DNA from: Ceratothoa steindachneri
Lineage: Eukaryota > Arthropoda > Malacostraca > Isopoda > Cymothoidae
Direction: 5' to 3'
Length of the DNA stretch: 64,000 nucleotides
NCBI GenBank assembly: GCA_963969495.1
Contig: OZ018326.1
Span: 180,404,653 to 180,468,652, forward strand
The translations under genes were made by a program, and so were the position numbers. Below the pieces are notes generated by a model. The model saw only the letters and a list, made by a program, of their open reading frames with translations. It searched no databases and was not told the origin of the DNA. Shown here piece by piece: positions 30,235-43,200 of this stretch (position 1 is the first letter of the stretch; each line of letters begins with the position of its first letter).

Positions 30235-32740
30235 ACAGTCCCTTGTCCAGAGCACAGGAGACAAGCTGTAGCTATCCCATTTGTCCCGGAACCGGGACAG
30301 ATAACGTGCACAAAGATCTTCCAGACTGGGACAGTCAATAAGAATGCGCCGAACAGTCTGGAGGACAACGCAGTCGTCGCACTAAGGTACAGAGGAATAC
30401 TCCATCGAATGGAAGTGCGTCCCGGAAATACATAATTTGAAGACGACATAAAGAGACCTGAAGTAGCCGATGCGGGTGCGTCCACGAAAATGGACGCGGC
30501 GCAATGACAGGTAACTATCAAGCTTCTGTCGGGCCGTCTCCAACCTTCTTTGCAAGCGGCCTGGAAGGCTGACCTGATCTATGGCATGTAATCAGAGTTA
30601 GTAAGAAAGAAAGGATGGTCTGGTCGCCTAGTCCTCGTGTTCGCTTTGGTGCCTTTATTCCCCCAAATCCCGAAATGTCAGGATGCCAGCAGAAGATAAT
30701 CTCGATATCCAGCCGGCTCGCGACAACCGTGGCGTCACATATACCATGAACTAGGGGCTGCAGGGATTACAATGACCCCAAAGCACGGCATGTGCTTTGT
30801 GAGTTGCTAAAGATCACAATACATCTCCGAACCGGGCACGTGCCATTATCTCCGGTTCTGAACGTTGTATTGCAACCAGATGGGCAGTGAAGACGACGCA
30901 TCGCCTAATAGAGCGTCGCTGAATGAAAACAGAGAAGATACCGCTTGGCAGGCGAACCTCTACGGGGACTTAGAGCAATCCATGCACACCCATGGATCTA
31001 GCGTGTCACGAAGTGCTCTATAAAGATAAGACTCAATCCTCCCGGCACTGTAGAAGCTTTGGGAGCAGAGGCATGGCGACAATTAGTCACTGGTGGTACC
31101 CTCCAGGGTGGCGTCATGGGCAGAACCATAGGAGCCACTAGCTCGAGAGATACTCAGAGCTCTGAGAGGACTTTTCTAGTCTAAAAACAAAGAGCTTAGG
31201 ATATCACTGGCGAATCTTGCGACATAGGCACCGTCATGATCTGGGCCACAGAGACGCCGGGCCCGCGCGTAAAAGCGCATAATGAGCTGTGTAAGGCGCA
31301 TACCAAGTGGCATCTGACTGGCACCGACAATAAGGTTCTCAATGGAGGACATGCGAGAGGCACTATCACAATACGGAGACCAACGGGCTGCTCAAGTCCA
31401 CCTTCCACAATACACGCTTAGCCTCGGATGCGGAGAAGTCGCATCCGTAGTCAAGCTTCAAACGAACAAACGATCGGTAAAAAAACAAGGTAGTAGCATT
31501 ATTAACACTACAAGTGATGAAGGTGACGCAATGAGTAATGTCATGGCGCGGGTACAAGAGGCCCTAAGCTGCGATATAGGCCTAGGAGGCGAAGTGTCAG
31601 TAAAAAAACAAAACTAAGGAAACGATGCGAATCCACCACTTCCAGGAACCCCGGAATATCGGCAGGTGTGCTTCGAAACATACAGGAACCTAGTCCTAGC
31701 TCGACGAAATTCACTGACAGTGAAATCGTTCGGCGGCGCTTATAGCGCATGTAGGCATAACGCTTCTGTTTGATGGCCGTCTCACACCCGGGTAACTACC
31801 ACGGGAGCGGTCAGCATGGAAAACGGCCAGACGTTCAAGGATTAGTAGTTAGGCACACGGGGATGAGGTTGCCGGAGAAGAACGCAACAGCATCATATAC
31901 CGACCTAAACTCGAATGGGGCAGAGAAATCAGTCATTTCCTGAAATGCGGACCACGGAGACCGTACCAAGCACCACCTGGGCGAGCTCTCAGGCGGCAGC
32001 GGCCCAGAAAATAATATTTAAATGGGAAAGTGATCACTACCATGGAGGTCATCGACCACCCCCAGCCAAAAACAGGCTGTGCATCCAGAGACCACAAAGA
32101 TAAATCGAGACTGGAAAATGAAGCGGTTCTCGGGCAGTGATGCGTAAACTCATCCACATTTAGGACACCTATCTCCAGCTCGTCGATCAGGTCAGCAAGG
32201 ACTTGACCCCTGAGATTAATCAAGTAGTCTCTCCAGAGGGGGTGTCTACCGTTTAGATCTCAGAGCAAGAGAAAAGGCCTCGGCAACCGTGCCACGACGC
32301 AGCGGAAGAACCCCGCGTCGAAGACGGCTGAAGGTGGAATGTACGCGTAAATAACATTATACCTCCTATCCAGGTGCAGCTGCACAGCTACTGCCTGAGA
32401 GGGTGTATCTAAAGCGAAGAGAAGAACGGAGACATCATGCCGGCTAGACCCGGCATGATGTCTCCCGCCCGCCCCCATCCCGTGGTGATGGGAACGCAAA
32501 ACATTTATACCCCACAGGGTGAGCAGGTGGCACGGGTCCAGCCTGGTCTCCTGCAAAAAGATAGTTAACAGGGAACGGGAGGAGACGAGCCTCCGCAGCT
32601 CCTCCCAGTTGGGCCAGAGTCCGGGTCAATTCCATTGAAGGAATATGCCCTCCAGGCCTAGCTTGGAGGAGATGCGGAGGCCCTCTTCCAAGAGAAGACC
32701 CTTATGGGAATGGCCGTACGCTTCCCGGAGGCAGAACTCC
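30235..32740 (-). pseudogene. ORF2 of E9 (RT core deleted)
   Basis: Recognisable parts in sense order: endonuclease (about 32640 to 31940, DLNGR and SDHF-like remnants), linker (31900-31660), then directly the RT thumb (31615-31366, YRSFVRLKLDYGCDF), and RNase H remnants (31100-30600), then the C-terminal CCHC region (30400-30320). The catalytic palm including YVDD is absent. A 15-bp perfect palindrome at 32429-32464 disrupts the endonuclease segment. Many frameshifts. Clearly dead. Confidence 0.8.
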
Positions 32741-34423
32741 GGGTGCTGTTGGCCGGACAATGCGCTGAAGGCGCTGTCGCCTTCAAGGACTTATCGGGGG
32801 AGGATAGCCTAGCCGTGCGAAACCTTATTCAGGCGGGGCGGCTTCGGAGGCGGTGGTTCCTCTTTTGGAGGAGCCACTGTCTCCGAGCAACCTAGCCTAT
32901 CACTGGGTGTGGATAAAGGTGCCGAATCTCCTTTAGTGCTGTCCTCTTTTCAGGAGGCAGCTTTAGGAACCCCGGAAGATGGCCTTACGCCCTTCTTCAG
33001 GGGTGTTGCCTCCTTCGAGTCTATCGACCCGGTGAAGCGCGCGGCCGTTTCTCCTTACAAACGGTCTCGCTGGGGGGAGGGAGGGAGCCCTGGTTTTAGC
33101 CGGGGCTGGGCGTGAACCTTTTGTGCCACGAGTCTACCAGGAAAGAGCCCATGGTGGATAGAACCAGCAGAAGGGTTTCGAATGGGCGTGGAAACGACAG
33201 TGCTCGTAGGGCTAGAAGGACCAGCAGCATTGAAGCATAGAACGTCCCAGGCAGCGCCGGGCGCGCCAGGACCAAGTCCTTAGCCTCGCGAAATGAGAGA
33301 CGATCCTAAGCCTGAACGGCCAGGATTTCCTTCTCAAGGAGTTACGCACCACATTGCTTCGAAGAAGCGGTGTGCGGCTCTCTGCAATTGACACACTTGG
33401 CCTATGTAGTAGTCCACGAGTTTCCTCACATAAGCTACATCTTTCACGAAGTTCATGGTAGAGTGCGGCGTCACACTCACCGGCGTACCATCAAGTGTCC
33501 GAAGGGCACTAATAATGGCCGCCTCGGGGGGATTCGACGCATTCACCAGAAGGCTCCCGTCCGAGATACGGGTCACCTTCGCCTCTCTACCAATCACACT
33601 AGCTAGAGCTCTCCTCTGATGGATCATGTTGCCCTTAGCCAACATGATGCCATCAATGGAGCGAATAACAAGGAAGCGTTTGAAGCCAGGGAGGTCGAAA
33701 ACGCCAAATTAGCTTCTCAATGAGGTGCCCCGATGTAATCGAAGCTCCGCCCTGCGCAGTTCTGGTCTTCGTCTGGAACCCCCTACCCGGGGGAGCAACG
33801 GGCCCGGACATACCGTACTTGGCTTGGTCGCTTACCGAAACGGCAGCAGAACAGTCCGTCCCGGCCGCTCCCAAGGAGGGAGAGGAGCCCCGCGTCTTCT
33901 TCGTCTTTTTCTTTTTAGGAGAGGATGTCGGGAAATTAGCCCGCTTCTCTCCTCCGCCGGTAGGAGCCCCTAGGCCAGATGGGCCTCCTCGGCAAGATCC
34001 TTCTCTGAAATGAAGAAGGTCCTGCCTGTAATAGAAGCACCAGCTGGAAGAGACCCCTCCTCTCCTTGTGAGGCCTCGGGAACCCGAGCCATCTGAGGAG
34101 CAGCTTGCATAGGGGCGGACACAAGTTCTGTGCTTGACACCGAGTCCGGGTTCGACCTCATGGAAGATCCTACCTTCTGGGGCTGGGTCACTTCAGGGAT
34201 CATGTCCATCTGAGGGAGGCCTCCTTGTGCCCCCGTCCCCCCCGAGACATCACATATCCCATCGAGGAGCATTTCGTCTCATCTTCATGGGCATCCGTCG
34301 GGGAGATGGAAGGCATGTACAGTGACCCTCTGTAAGCTTGATAAGCGCTCCCGCAGGACTTTGGAAGGCACGGGCCGATGGGCCCTGTCATCCTTCGCCC
34401 TCCTCACCGGTGCCAACGGAAGA
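32658..34423 (-). pseudogene. ORF1 of E9, C-terminal and middle part
   Basis: Homologous to E5 ORF1 from its stop (32658-32660) to about the N-terminal quarter, where E10 interrupts. The central block is readable at 33334-33645 (MLAKGNMIHQRRALASVIGR). The zinc-knuckle region is largely deleted: 33390 passes from the third knuckle straight to the start of the central block near 33400. The remaining N-terminal sequence is at 48186-48483. Confidence 0.75.
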
Positions 34424-34578
34424 TTTTTTTTTTTTAGGGGCTATCTGGGGACAGCCAACTTAGGCATAAGTCGCCGTAAACAAACAGCCTAGTTCTAGGC
34501 TACCATAAAAAATTTGAAAATAAAACAATAAAAAATTAATATCAATTAGGAAGCAATAACAAAAACAACTAAACCTAG

Positions 34579-37500
34579 TTAAATGAAAGGGAGAAGGCCA
34601 TCCCCCCAAAGGTCAACAAGTCCACAAGTCAATGTGCACGCACTAGTCCCGAGTACAAGGGACAGGCGGTAGCGACCTCGCATATCCCGGTACCAGGACA
34701 GGTAACGAGCGCGAAGATCACCCAGACTAGGACATTCGACAAGAATGTGCCGAACAGTCTGGGGGACGACGCAGTCATCACAATAGGGCGCAGGCGAGCA
34801 CTCCATCAAATAGCGACGCGTCACAAGAGTGTGTCCGATTCGGAGACGACAGAAAGCACCTGAAGCCGTCGCGGCATTGGGGGATAGGTCCATGGGAACA
34901 GTCGTGGCGCAATGGCACGCAACTTTGAGATCCCCTCGACTGTCTCCCATCTTCTTTGCCAAGCAGTCCGAGGAGCTGCCCGTATTCATGCCATGTAGTC
35001 GATGTGAGGAAGAGCGAAACGTTGGACCGGTCGCAGAGTCCTCGCGGACACTTTGGCACCCTCATCGGCGCGCTCATTCCACGCAATTCCTACATGTCCA
35101 GGAACCCAACAGAAGATAATCTCGACATCCGCCCGACTCGCCAAAACCGTGGCGTCACGGATATCGAAAACCAGGGGATGCGGAGATTCCAATGCCGCGA
35201 GAGCACTCAGGGCGCTTTGTGAGATGCTATAGATCACAATCCGGTCTCCGAACCGGGCACGTCGCGTAATCTCCCGTAACGCGTGGTGTATTGCCACGAG
35301 CTCGGCCGTGAAGACAGACGCAGCGCCTGGTAGAGCCCCGCTGACTTCAAACAGAGCGGATTCGGCGTGGAAGCCGACCCCCTCTTCTCTTGGGACTTGG
35401 AGCCATCCGTATACACTGGCACGGTTCCAGGGTGACACGAAGTGTGCTCCAAAAAGGTCGAACGCAATACTCCTAGCGCCGTAAAAGCTTTGGGAGCAGA
35501 GGCGTGGCGACAAATAGCCAAATGTGGTACCCTCCAGGGTGGCGTCCTCGGCAGAACCAGGGGCGCCACCGGCCCGAGAGCTATATCTAACTCTCGAATG
35601 AGTTTTCGGGCCCTAAACACAAAGGGCTTAGGGTATGACTGCGTCTCTCGGCGGAATAGGCACCATCGAGATCAGCTGCGGATACAGTGAAAGCTGTTGG
35701 CCACTGAGGGAGGCACCGGCTCGCGCGTACAGGCGAGTGATGCACTGCACGCGGCGCAGAGCGAGTGGCATCTCCCTAGCATCGACCAACAGGCTCTCAA
35801 TGGGGCAAGGCGGAAGGCACCGGTCGAAAGGCAAAGGCCGATGTGGTGGATCGAATCCACCTTCCGCAATAAACGCTCGGCTGCAGATGCATAAAACTCG
35901 CATCTGTAGTCGAGCTTCGAACGAACAAAGGATCGATAAAAAAGTAAGGCAGTAGCCCTATCAGAACCCCAAGCGCTGATAGGGAGAATGTCCTTGGCAT
36001 GGGAACAAGAGACCCTAAGGCTGCGAATATGAGCCTCCCAGGTGAGGCGTCTGTCGAATACAAGACCAAGGAAACGGTGCGACTCCACCACATCCAGGAG
36101 CACCACATTAAGAAACAAATCTGGGTCGAGGTGAAGCCGTGGATGGCGGCAGAAGTGCACCAACTTAGTCTTGGCCAAAGAAAACCGAAACCTTTGCACT
36201 TTGGCATAGCGAGAGACGCGGTTCAATGGCTGTTGGAGTCAACGCTTCAGAGTTGGCATCTGGGCCGCACCAAGAGATCGAAAGGTCGTCCACGTAGAGC
36301 GTAGCGAAAACATCTTCCGGCAGCACCGAGGTGATGCCGTTGATGCTCAGAGCAAAGAGTGTGACACTGAGGACACTTCCCTGCGGGACACCCTCTTCCT
36401 GCTCCTTTGGGTCGGAGAGGGCTCACCCCACCGGTGCGCGGAATCCATGATCTCGCAAAAATTCAGATATAAACATTGGGAGGCGTCCCCTCGCCCCCAT
36501 TGTGTGGAGAGTCTCCATGATACCGTGTAGCCATGCGGTATCATAGGCCTTCTCCAGATCGAAAAACACCGAGGCGTAGTGCTGTCTACGAAGGAAAGCC
36601 TCGCAGACAGCATTTTCCAGTTGGAGCAGAGCATCCGACGTGTAGTGGAACTTGCGGAAGCCGCACTGTGCGGAAGAAAGATGGCCTCTGCTGTCCAGGA
36701 AAAAGGCTAATCTAACATTTACCAATTTCTCCATCAACTTGCACACGCAAGAGGTTAGAGAGATTGGGCGGAAACCGGTCGGAGTAGAGTGATCTCTCCC
36801 CAGATTGCAAAAGGCGAGCACAGTAGCGATTCGCCAGGAATCTGGGAGAAGACCCTCCACCCAGATCCTGTTGAACAAATCTAACAGAAAGGCCATGCCT
36901 CGCTCACCCAGGTGTCGAAGCATGGCGTACGGGACATCGTCCGGACCATGGGCGGTGTCCGCGCACGAAGCGAGAGCGGAGCGCAACTCGCTCCCAGTAA
37001 ACCTGTCGTTGAAGGGTTCTTAGCCTCTGGAGGTAAAGTCCAGCCGGCAACCTTCCGCGAAATCACGACGTGCATTGAATGCTGGCGGAGCAGCATCCCG
37101 GCTAGAGAATGCGGAAAAAGCGGTCGCTAAGGATCTCGCCACGGATGCGGGGTCTGAGATTGCGGTCCCATTCTCCTGGAGAACGGGAGGAGGGTCCTGT
37201 GAGAACTTGCCCCGAATCCTTTTGACTCGCTTTAACACCTCTGCTAAAGGGGTCTTCCCGTTAAGTGAAGACACGTATGCCCGCCAAGAAGAGCGGCGGG
37301 CGTGCTTCGAAATATAGCGGAACCTAGCCCTAGCCCGACGAAATTCAGCAACACTGAAATCGTTTGGGCGGCGCTCATAGCGCATGTAGGCATGACGCTT
37401 CTGTTTGAGGGCCGTCTCACACTCAGGCGACCACCATGGGAGTGGTCGGCGTGCAAAACGGCCAGACGTCCTAGGAATAGTAGTCAGGCCCACGGCGATG

Positions 37501-38396
37501 AGGTTTCCGGAGAAGAACTAAACGGCCTCATCTACCGACCTAAACTCCTCGACTGAGATAAAGAATTCAGTCATTTCCTGAAATGCAGGTCACCGCGCGC
37601 GAGCCAAGCACTACCGAGGTGGGCTCTCAGGCGGCAGTTACCCTGAAAATGATATTTGAATGGGAAAGTGATCACTACAATGGAGGTCATCGACCACCTC
37701 CCAATCAAAATCAGGCTGTGCATCCGAAGAGCACAGAGATAGGTCAAGGCAAGAAAATGAAGTGGTTCTCGGACAGTGATGCGTAAACTCATCCACATTT
37801 AGGACACCTATCTCAAGCTCTTCGATCAGATCGGCAAGGACTTGTCCACTGAGATTTATTGAGTAATCTCCCCAGAGAGGATACCTGCCGTTCAGATCTC
37901 CAAGCAACAGAAAGAGCCTCGGCAACCGTGCCACGACGCGGCAGAAGTCCCCCGCGTCGAAGTCAGCTGACGGTGGAATGTACGCAGAAATGATAGTATA
38001 CCTCCTATCCAGGTGCAGCTGCACAGCCACTGCCTGAAAGGAGGTATCTAAAGAGAAAGAAAGAACGGAGACATCATGCCGGGTGTAAAACGCATCCTCC
38101 AGCCCAGCCATCCCGTGGTGGTGGGGTCGCAAGACCATTATACCCCGGGAGGGAAGGCAGGGGGCACGCCCCTAGCATGGTCTGCTGCAAAAAGATAGCT
38201 AACGGGGAACGGGACGAGACAAGCCTCAGCAGCAGCTCCTCACAGTAGGCCCGGAGTCCACAGGAATTCCATTGAAGGAATATGCCCTCCAGGCCTAGAT
38301 CGGAGGAGACGCGGGGAAACCTCGAAGAGAAGACCTTCAAGGGAATGACCGTACTCTTCCCGGGGGCAGAACCTCGGGCGCTGTTGGCCGGACAAA
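34579..38396 (-). pseudogene. ORF2 of E10 (frameshifted)
   Basis: All domains are present but broken into frames: endonuclease about 37640-38270 (GDLNGRYPLWGD), linker 37020-37493, RT 36423-36986 and 35672-36226. A deletion near 36280-36300 and other changes remove the open YVDD segment. RNase H lies at 34986-35513 and the C-terminal CCHC at 34579-34989. This copy alone retains canonical NERAD at the end of RNase H (about 35060-35075), with the fourth catalytic Asp. Confidence 0.85.
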
Positions 38397-40040
38397 GCGC
38401 TGAAGGCGCTGTCGCCTTCGAGGACTTATTGGGGAAGGTTGGGCTCGCCATGCGAGTCTTTTCCTCCCTCCGCCTCGAAACCTTAGGAGGGCGTTGCAGC
38501 TTCGGAGGCGGGGGGCCCTCCTTTCGAGGAACCACCATCTTCGAGCCACTCGCACCACCTCTAGGCGTGGGCGAAGGAGCCGAAACTCCTTCGTTGCTGT
38601 CCTCCTTTCGGGGGACAGCTTTAGGTAACCCGGAAGATGGTCTGGCGAACAGCTTCAGGGGTGTTGCCCCCTGTGAGTCTAACAACTCGGTGGAGCCGCG
38701 TGGCCGTTTCGCCTTACGAGAAACGGTCACTCTGGGAAAAGAGGGGGGAGCCCTGGTTTTAGCTAGGCTGGGTAGGAACCCTTTTTGCCGCCATCTTTAC
38801 CAGGGAGCACCTGGGTTGAGTAGAGCCCGCAGGTCTCCGAATGGGCGCGGAAACAAACGTCCTCGTTGGCCTGGATGGGCCAGGAGCAGAGGGTGCCTTT
38901 CTAACTATTGAGGCATATGACGTCCCAGGCAGAGCCGGGCGCGCCACGACCAAGTCCTTAGCCTCGCGGAATGAGATTCGATCCTGGGCCTGAACGGCCA
39001 GGATTTCTTTTTCGAGGAGATATGCACCACATTGCTTCGAAGAAGCGGGGTGCGGCCCTCCGCAATTGACACACTTGGCCACACATGATTTAGGTTTATC
39101 GTGTGCGGCCTTGGAGCAATTTACACAGACTTCGGGTGACCCCGACTTTGCACGTGTACAAGATCGATTCGTATGGCCGAAGCGGTGACAGTAATAGCAC
39201 CGCCGCGGAAGTGGCACGAATGCCTTCACGCGGTAGCGGTACCAACCAGCACGCACCGACTCAGGGAGCTTGTCACAGTCGAACGTTACGAAGAGTGTAG
39301 GGGTGGGTCTCGAGGCCCCTCCCTGTTTTCTTATCACACGTTCGACCTTGACCACCCCATGGTCGGCCAGCTCTAAGGTGATGTCCTCAATGGAGTAAAC
39401 GAGTTCCCTCGCATAAACCACTCCTTTCACAAAGTTCATGGTAGAGTGCGGCGTCACACTCACCGGGGTGCCATGAAGTGTCCGAAGAGCACTTATCTTA
39501 CCCCGACTCTGCGGGATTCGCCAGAAGGCTCCCGTCCGAGAAACGGGTCACATTCGGCTCTCTACCAATTGCACTAGCTAATCCTCTCCTCTGATGGATC
39601 ATGTTGCCCTTGGACAACATGGTGCCATCGGTGGATCGAATAACGAGGAAGCGTTTGAAGACAGAGGGCTCGAAAACGCCAGGTAACCTCTGAATCAGGG
39701 GCCCCGATGTCATCGAGGCTCCACCCTGTGCACTTTTGGTCTTAGTCAGGGGCTCCGCAACCGGGAGGAGGGGGCAGAGAGGCCGGATGTGCCGATCTCG
39801 GCTTGGTCGCTTACTAAAGTGGCAGCAGACCCATCCGTCCCCGTAGCCCCAGCGGATGGAGAGGAGCCCCGAGTCTTTTTTGTCTTTTTAGTCTTTTTCT
39901 TTTTTGGAGTGGAAGGCCGGGAATGAACCCGCTTCTCACCTCGGCCGGAATGAGCCCCCAGGCCAGATGGACCGGCCTCAGCCAGGTCCTTCTCCGAAAT
40001 GGAGAAGGTCCTGGTTGTCGCAGGGGCACCGGTCAGAGGA
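38295..40040 (-). pseudogene. ORF1 of E10, C-terminal and middle part
   Basis: Readable as 38074-38730 (C-terminal Pro/Ser/Lys-rich), 38759-39463 (zinc knuckles: CYYCHRFGHTNRSC, CVNCSKAAHDKPKSC, CVNCGGPHPASSKQC), 39498-39713 and 39746-40040 (basic stretch). Frameshifts separate the pieces. ORF1 is cut at 40040 by E11, and its N-terminus is at 47012-47646. Confidence 0.82.
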
Positions 40041-40279
40041 TTTTTTTTTTTAATTTTATAGAGCCCATCTGGCAACTACCCTCTTGGGCATAAGTCACCG
40101 AAAAACACGACAGCATAGAACTAGGCTACTTTAAAATAAAAATATGAAAACTTAACAATCGATATAAATTGGAAAAACTTAACAATCAGGAAGCAATCTC
40201 CGGCAGCGGGGGGAGGTCCCCCTCACCCCGGTGCCCGAGAGTGGAACCTACAAACAAAACAATAAAAAAAAAAAACCTT

Positions 40280-43200
40280 AAATAAGGGGAGAAGCCCGGC
40301 CTCCACCAAAAAGTCAAGAAGTCCAGAAGTCAATGTGCACGAATCTGTCCCGAGTACAAGGGACAGGCGGTAGCGACCCCGCCCATCCCGGTACCGGCGG
40401 TAGCGACCCCGCCCATCCCGGTACCGGGACAGGTATCGTGCGCGAAGATCACCCAGACTAGGACATTCGACAAGAATGTGCCGAACAGTCTGGGGGACGA
40501 CGCAGTCATCACAATAGGGCGCAGGCGAGCACTCCATCAAATAGCGACGCGTCACACGAGTGTGTCCGATTCGGAGAAGACAGAAAGCAACCTGAAGCCG
40601 CCGCCGCATTGGGGGATAGGTCCATGGGAACAGTCGCGGCGCAATGGCACGGAACTTCAAGTTCCCTTCGACCGTCTCCCATCTTCTTTGCCAAGCAGTC
40701 CGAAGAGCTGCCCGTATTCCTGCCATGTAGTCGGTGTGAGGAAGAGCGAAACGCTGGTCCGGTCGCAGAGTCCTCGCGGACTCTTTGGCGCGCTCATTCC
40801 CCGCAATTCCTACATGTCCAGGAACCCAGCAGAAGATAATCTCGACATCTGCCCGGCTCGCCAAAACCGTGGCGTCACGGATATCGCGAACCATGGAATG
40901 CGGAGATTCCAATGCCCCTAGAGCACTCAGGGCGCTTTGTGAGTCGCTATAGATCACAATCCGGTCTCCGAACCGGGCACGTCGCGTAATCTCCCATACC
41001 GAGTGGTGTATTGCCGCCAGCTCGGCCGTGAAGACAGACGCAGCGCCTGGTAGAGCCCCGCTGACTTCAAACAGAGGGGATACGGCGTGGAAGCCGACCC
41101 CCTCTTGGGACTTGGAGCCATCCGTATACAATGGCACGGTTCCAGCGTGACACGATGTGTGCTCCAAAAAGGTCGAACGAAATACTCCAAGCGCAGTACA
41201 AGCTTTGGGAGCAGAGACGTGGCGACAAATAGCCAAATGTGGTACCCTCCAGGGTGGCGTCCTGGGAAGAACCAGGGGCGCCACCGGCCAGAGAGCTATA
41301 TCTAGCTCTCGAAGGAGTTTCTTGGCCCTAAACCCAAAGGGCTTAGGGTATGACTGGCGCTCTCGGCGGCATAGGCACCATCGAGATCAGCTGCGGATAC
41401 AGTAAGAGCTGTTGGCCACTGAGGGAGGCGCCGGGCTCGCGTGTTTAGGCGAGTGATGCACTGCACGCGGCGCAGAGCGAGTGGCATCTCCCCAGCATCG
41501 ACCAACAGGCTCTCAATGGGGGAAGTGCGGAAGGCACCGGTCGCAAGGCGAAGGCCGGTGTGATGGATCGAATCCACCTTCCGCAATAAACGCTCGGCTG
41601 CGGATGCATAAAACTCGCATCCGTAGTCGAGCTTCGAGCGAACAAAGGATCGATAAAAAAGTAAGGCAGTAGCACTATCAGCGCCCCAAGTGCTGAACGT
41701 CACGGAGCGAAGAATGTTCATGGCGCGGGTACAAGAGACCCTAAGGCTGCGAATATGAGCCTCCCAGGTGAGGCGTCGGTCAAATACAAGACCAAGGAAA
41801 GGGTGCGACTCAACCACATCCAGGCGCACCCCCATTAAGAAACAAATCTGGATCGGGGTGAAGCCGTGGATGGCGGCAGAAGTGCACCACCTTAGTCTTG
41901 GCCAAAGAAAACCGAAACCTGTGCGCTTCGGCATAGCGAGAGACGCGGTTCAATGCCTGTTGGAGTCAACGCTTCAGAGTTGGCATCTGGGCCGCACCAA
42001 GAAATCGAAAGGTCGTCCACGTAGAGCGTAGCGAAAACATCTTCCGGCAGCACCGAGGTGATGCCGTTGATGCTCAGAGCAAAGAGTGTGACACTGAGGA
42101 CACTTCCCTGCGGGACACCCTCTTCCTGCTCCTTTGGGTCGGAGAGGGCTCACCCCACCGGTGCGCGGAATCCATGATCTCGCAAAAATTCAGATATAAA
42201 CATTGGGAGGCGTCCCCTCGCCCCCATCGTGTGGAGAGTCTCCATGATACCGTGTAGCCATGCGGTATCATAGGCCTTCTCCAGATCGAAAAACACCGAG
42301 GCGTAGTGCTGTCTACGAAGGAAAGTATCGCAGACGGCATTTTCCAGTTGGAGCAGAGCATCCGACGTGTAGTGGAACTTGCGGAAGCCGCACTGTGCGG
42401 AAGACAGATGGCCTCTGCTGTCCAGGAAAAAGGCTAATCTAACATTTACCAATTTCTCCATCAACTTGCACACGCAAGAGGTTAGAGAGATTGGGCAGGA
42501 AACCGGTCGGAGTAGAGTGATCTCTCCCCCAGCTTGCGAAAGGCGAGCACAGTAGCGATTCGCCAGGAATCTGGAAGAAGACCCTCCACCCAGATCCTGT
42601 TGAACAAATCTAACAGAAAGGCCATGCCTCGCTCACCCAGGTGTCGAAGCATGGCGTAGGGGACATCGTCCGGACCATGGGCGGTGTCCGCGCACAAAGA
42701 GAGAGCGGAACGCAACTCACTCACAGAAAACTTGTCGTTGAAGGGTTCTGCGCCTCTGGAGGTAAAGTCCAGCCGGCGACCTTCCGCGAAATCACGCCGT
42801 GCATTGAATGCTGGCGGAGCAGCATCACGGCTAGAGAATGCGGAAAAAGCGGTCGCTAAGGATTCCGCCACGGACGCGGGATCCGAGATTGCGGTCCCAT
42901 TCTCCTGGAGAACGGGAGGGGGGTCCTGCGAGAACTTGCCCCGAATCCTTTTGACTCGCTTCCACACCTCAGCTAAAGGGGTCTTCCCGTTAAGTGAAGA
43001 CACGTATGCCCGCCAAGAAGAGCGGCGGGCGTGCTTCGAAATATAGCGGAACCTAGCTCTAGCCCGACGAAATTCAGCAACACTGAAATCGTTCGGGCGG
43101 CGCTTATAGCGCATGTAGGCATGACGCTTCTGTTTGAGGGCCGTCTCACACTCGGCTGACCACCATGGGAGTGGTCGGCGTGCAAAACGGCCAGACGTCC

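Larger units (their letters stand above)
30091..34423 (-). mobile_element. Family E copy E9 (outer element of the nest), 3' segment
   Basis: The oldest member of the nest by divergence. The 3' end, with a degraded terminal hairpin, is at 30091-30140. Going up: RNase H region, RT thumb, a junction near 31640 that removes the RT core, the linker, endonuclease and ORF1 up to 34423. There it is interrupted by E10; it resumes at 48186. The duplicated target is TGCCAACGGAAGA (34411-34423) versus TGCCAGCGGAAGG (48173-48185), 11 of 13 identical. No duplication flanking E9 itself was found. Confidence 0.9.
34424..40040 (-). mobile_element. Family E copy E10 (middle element of the nest), 3' segment
   Basis: Near full-length copy (about 6.78 kb in two parts) inserted in ORF1 of E9. 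The A-rich tail is at 34424-34436. The 3' UTR lacks the GC-rich box of E5 and is of the A-rich type shared with E13. The copy carries 3' UTR, ORF2 and most of ORF1 here, is interrupted at 40040 by E11, and resumes at 47012. Divergence is intermediate between E9 and E11. Confidence 0.92.

Noticed and set aside
32429..32464. Rho-independent terminator
   Set aside because: Stem-loop lies inside a eukaryotic retroelement coding region with no T tract; it is a mutation-derived palindrome.
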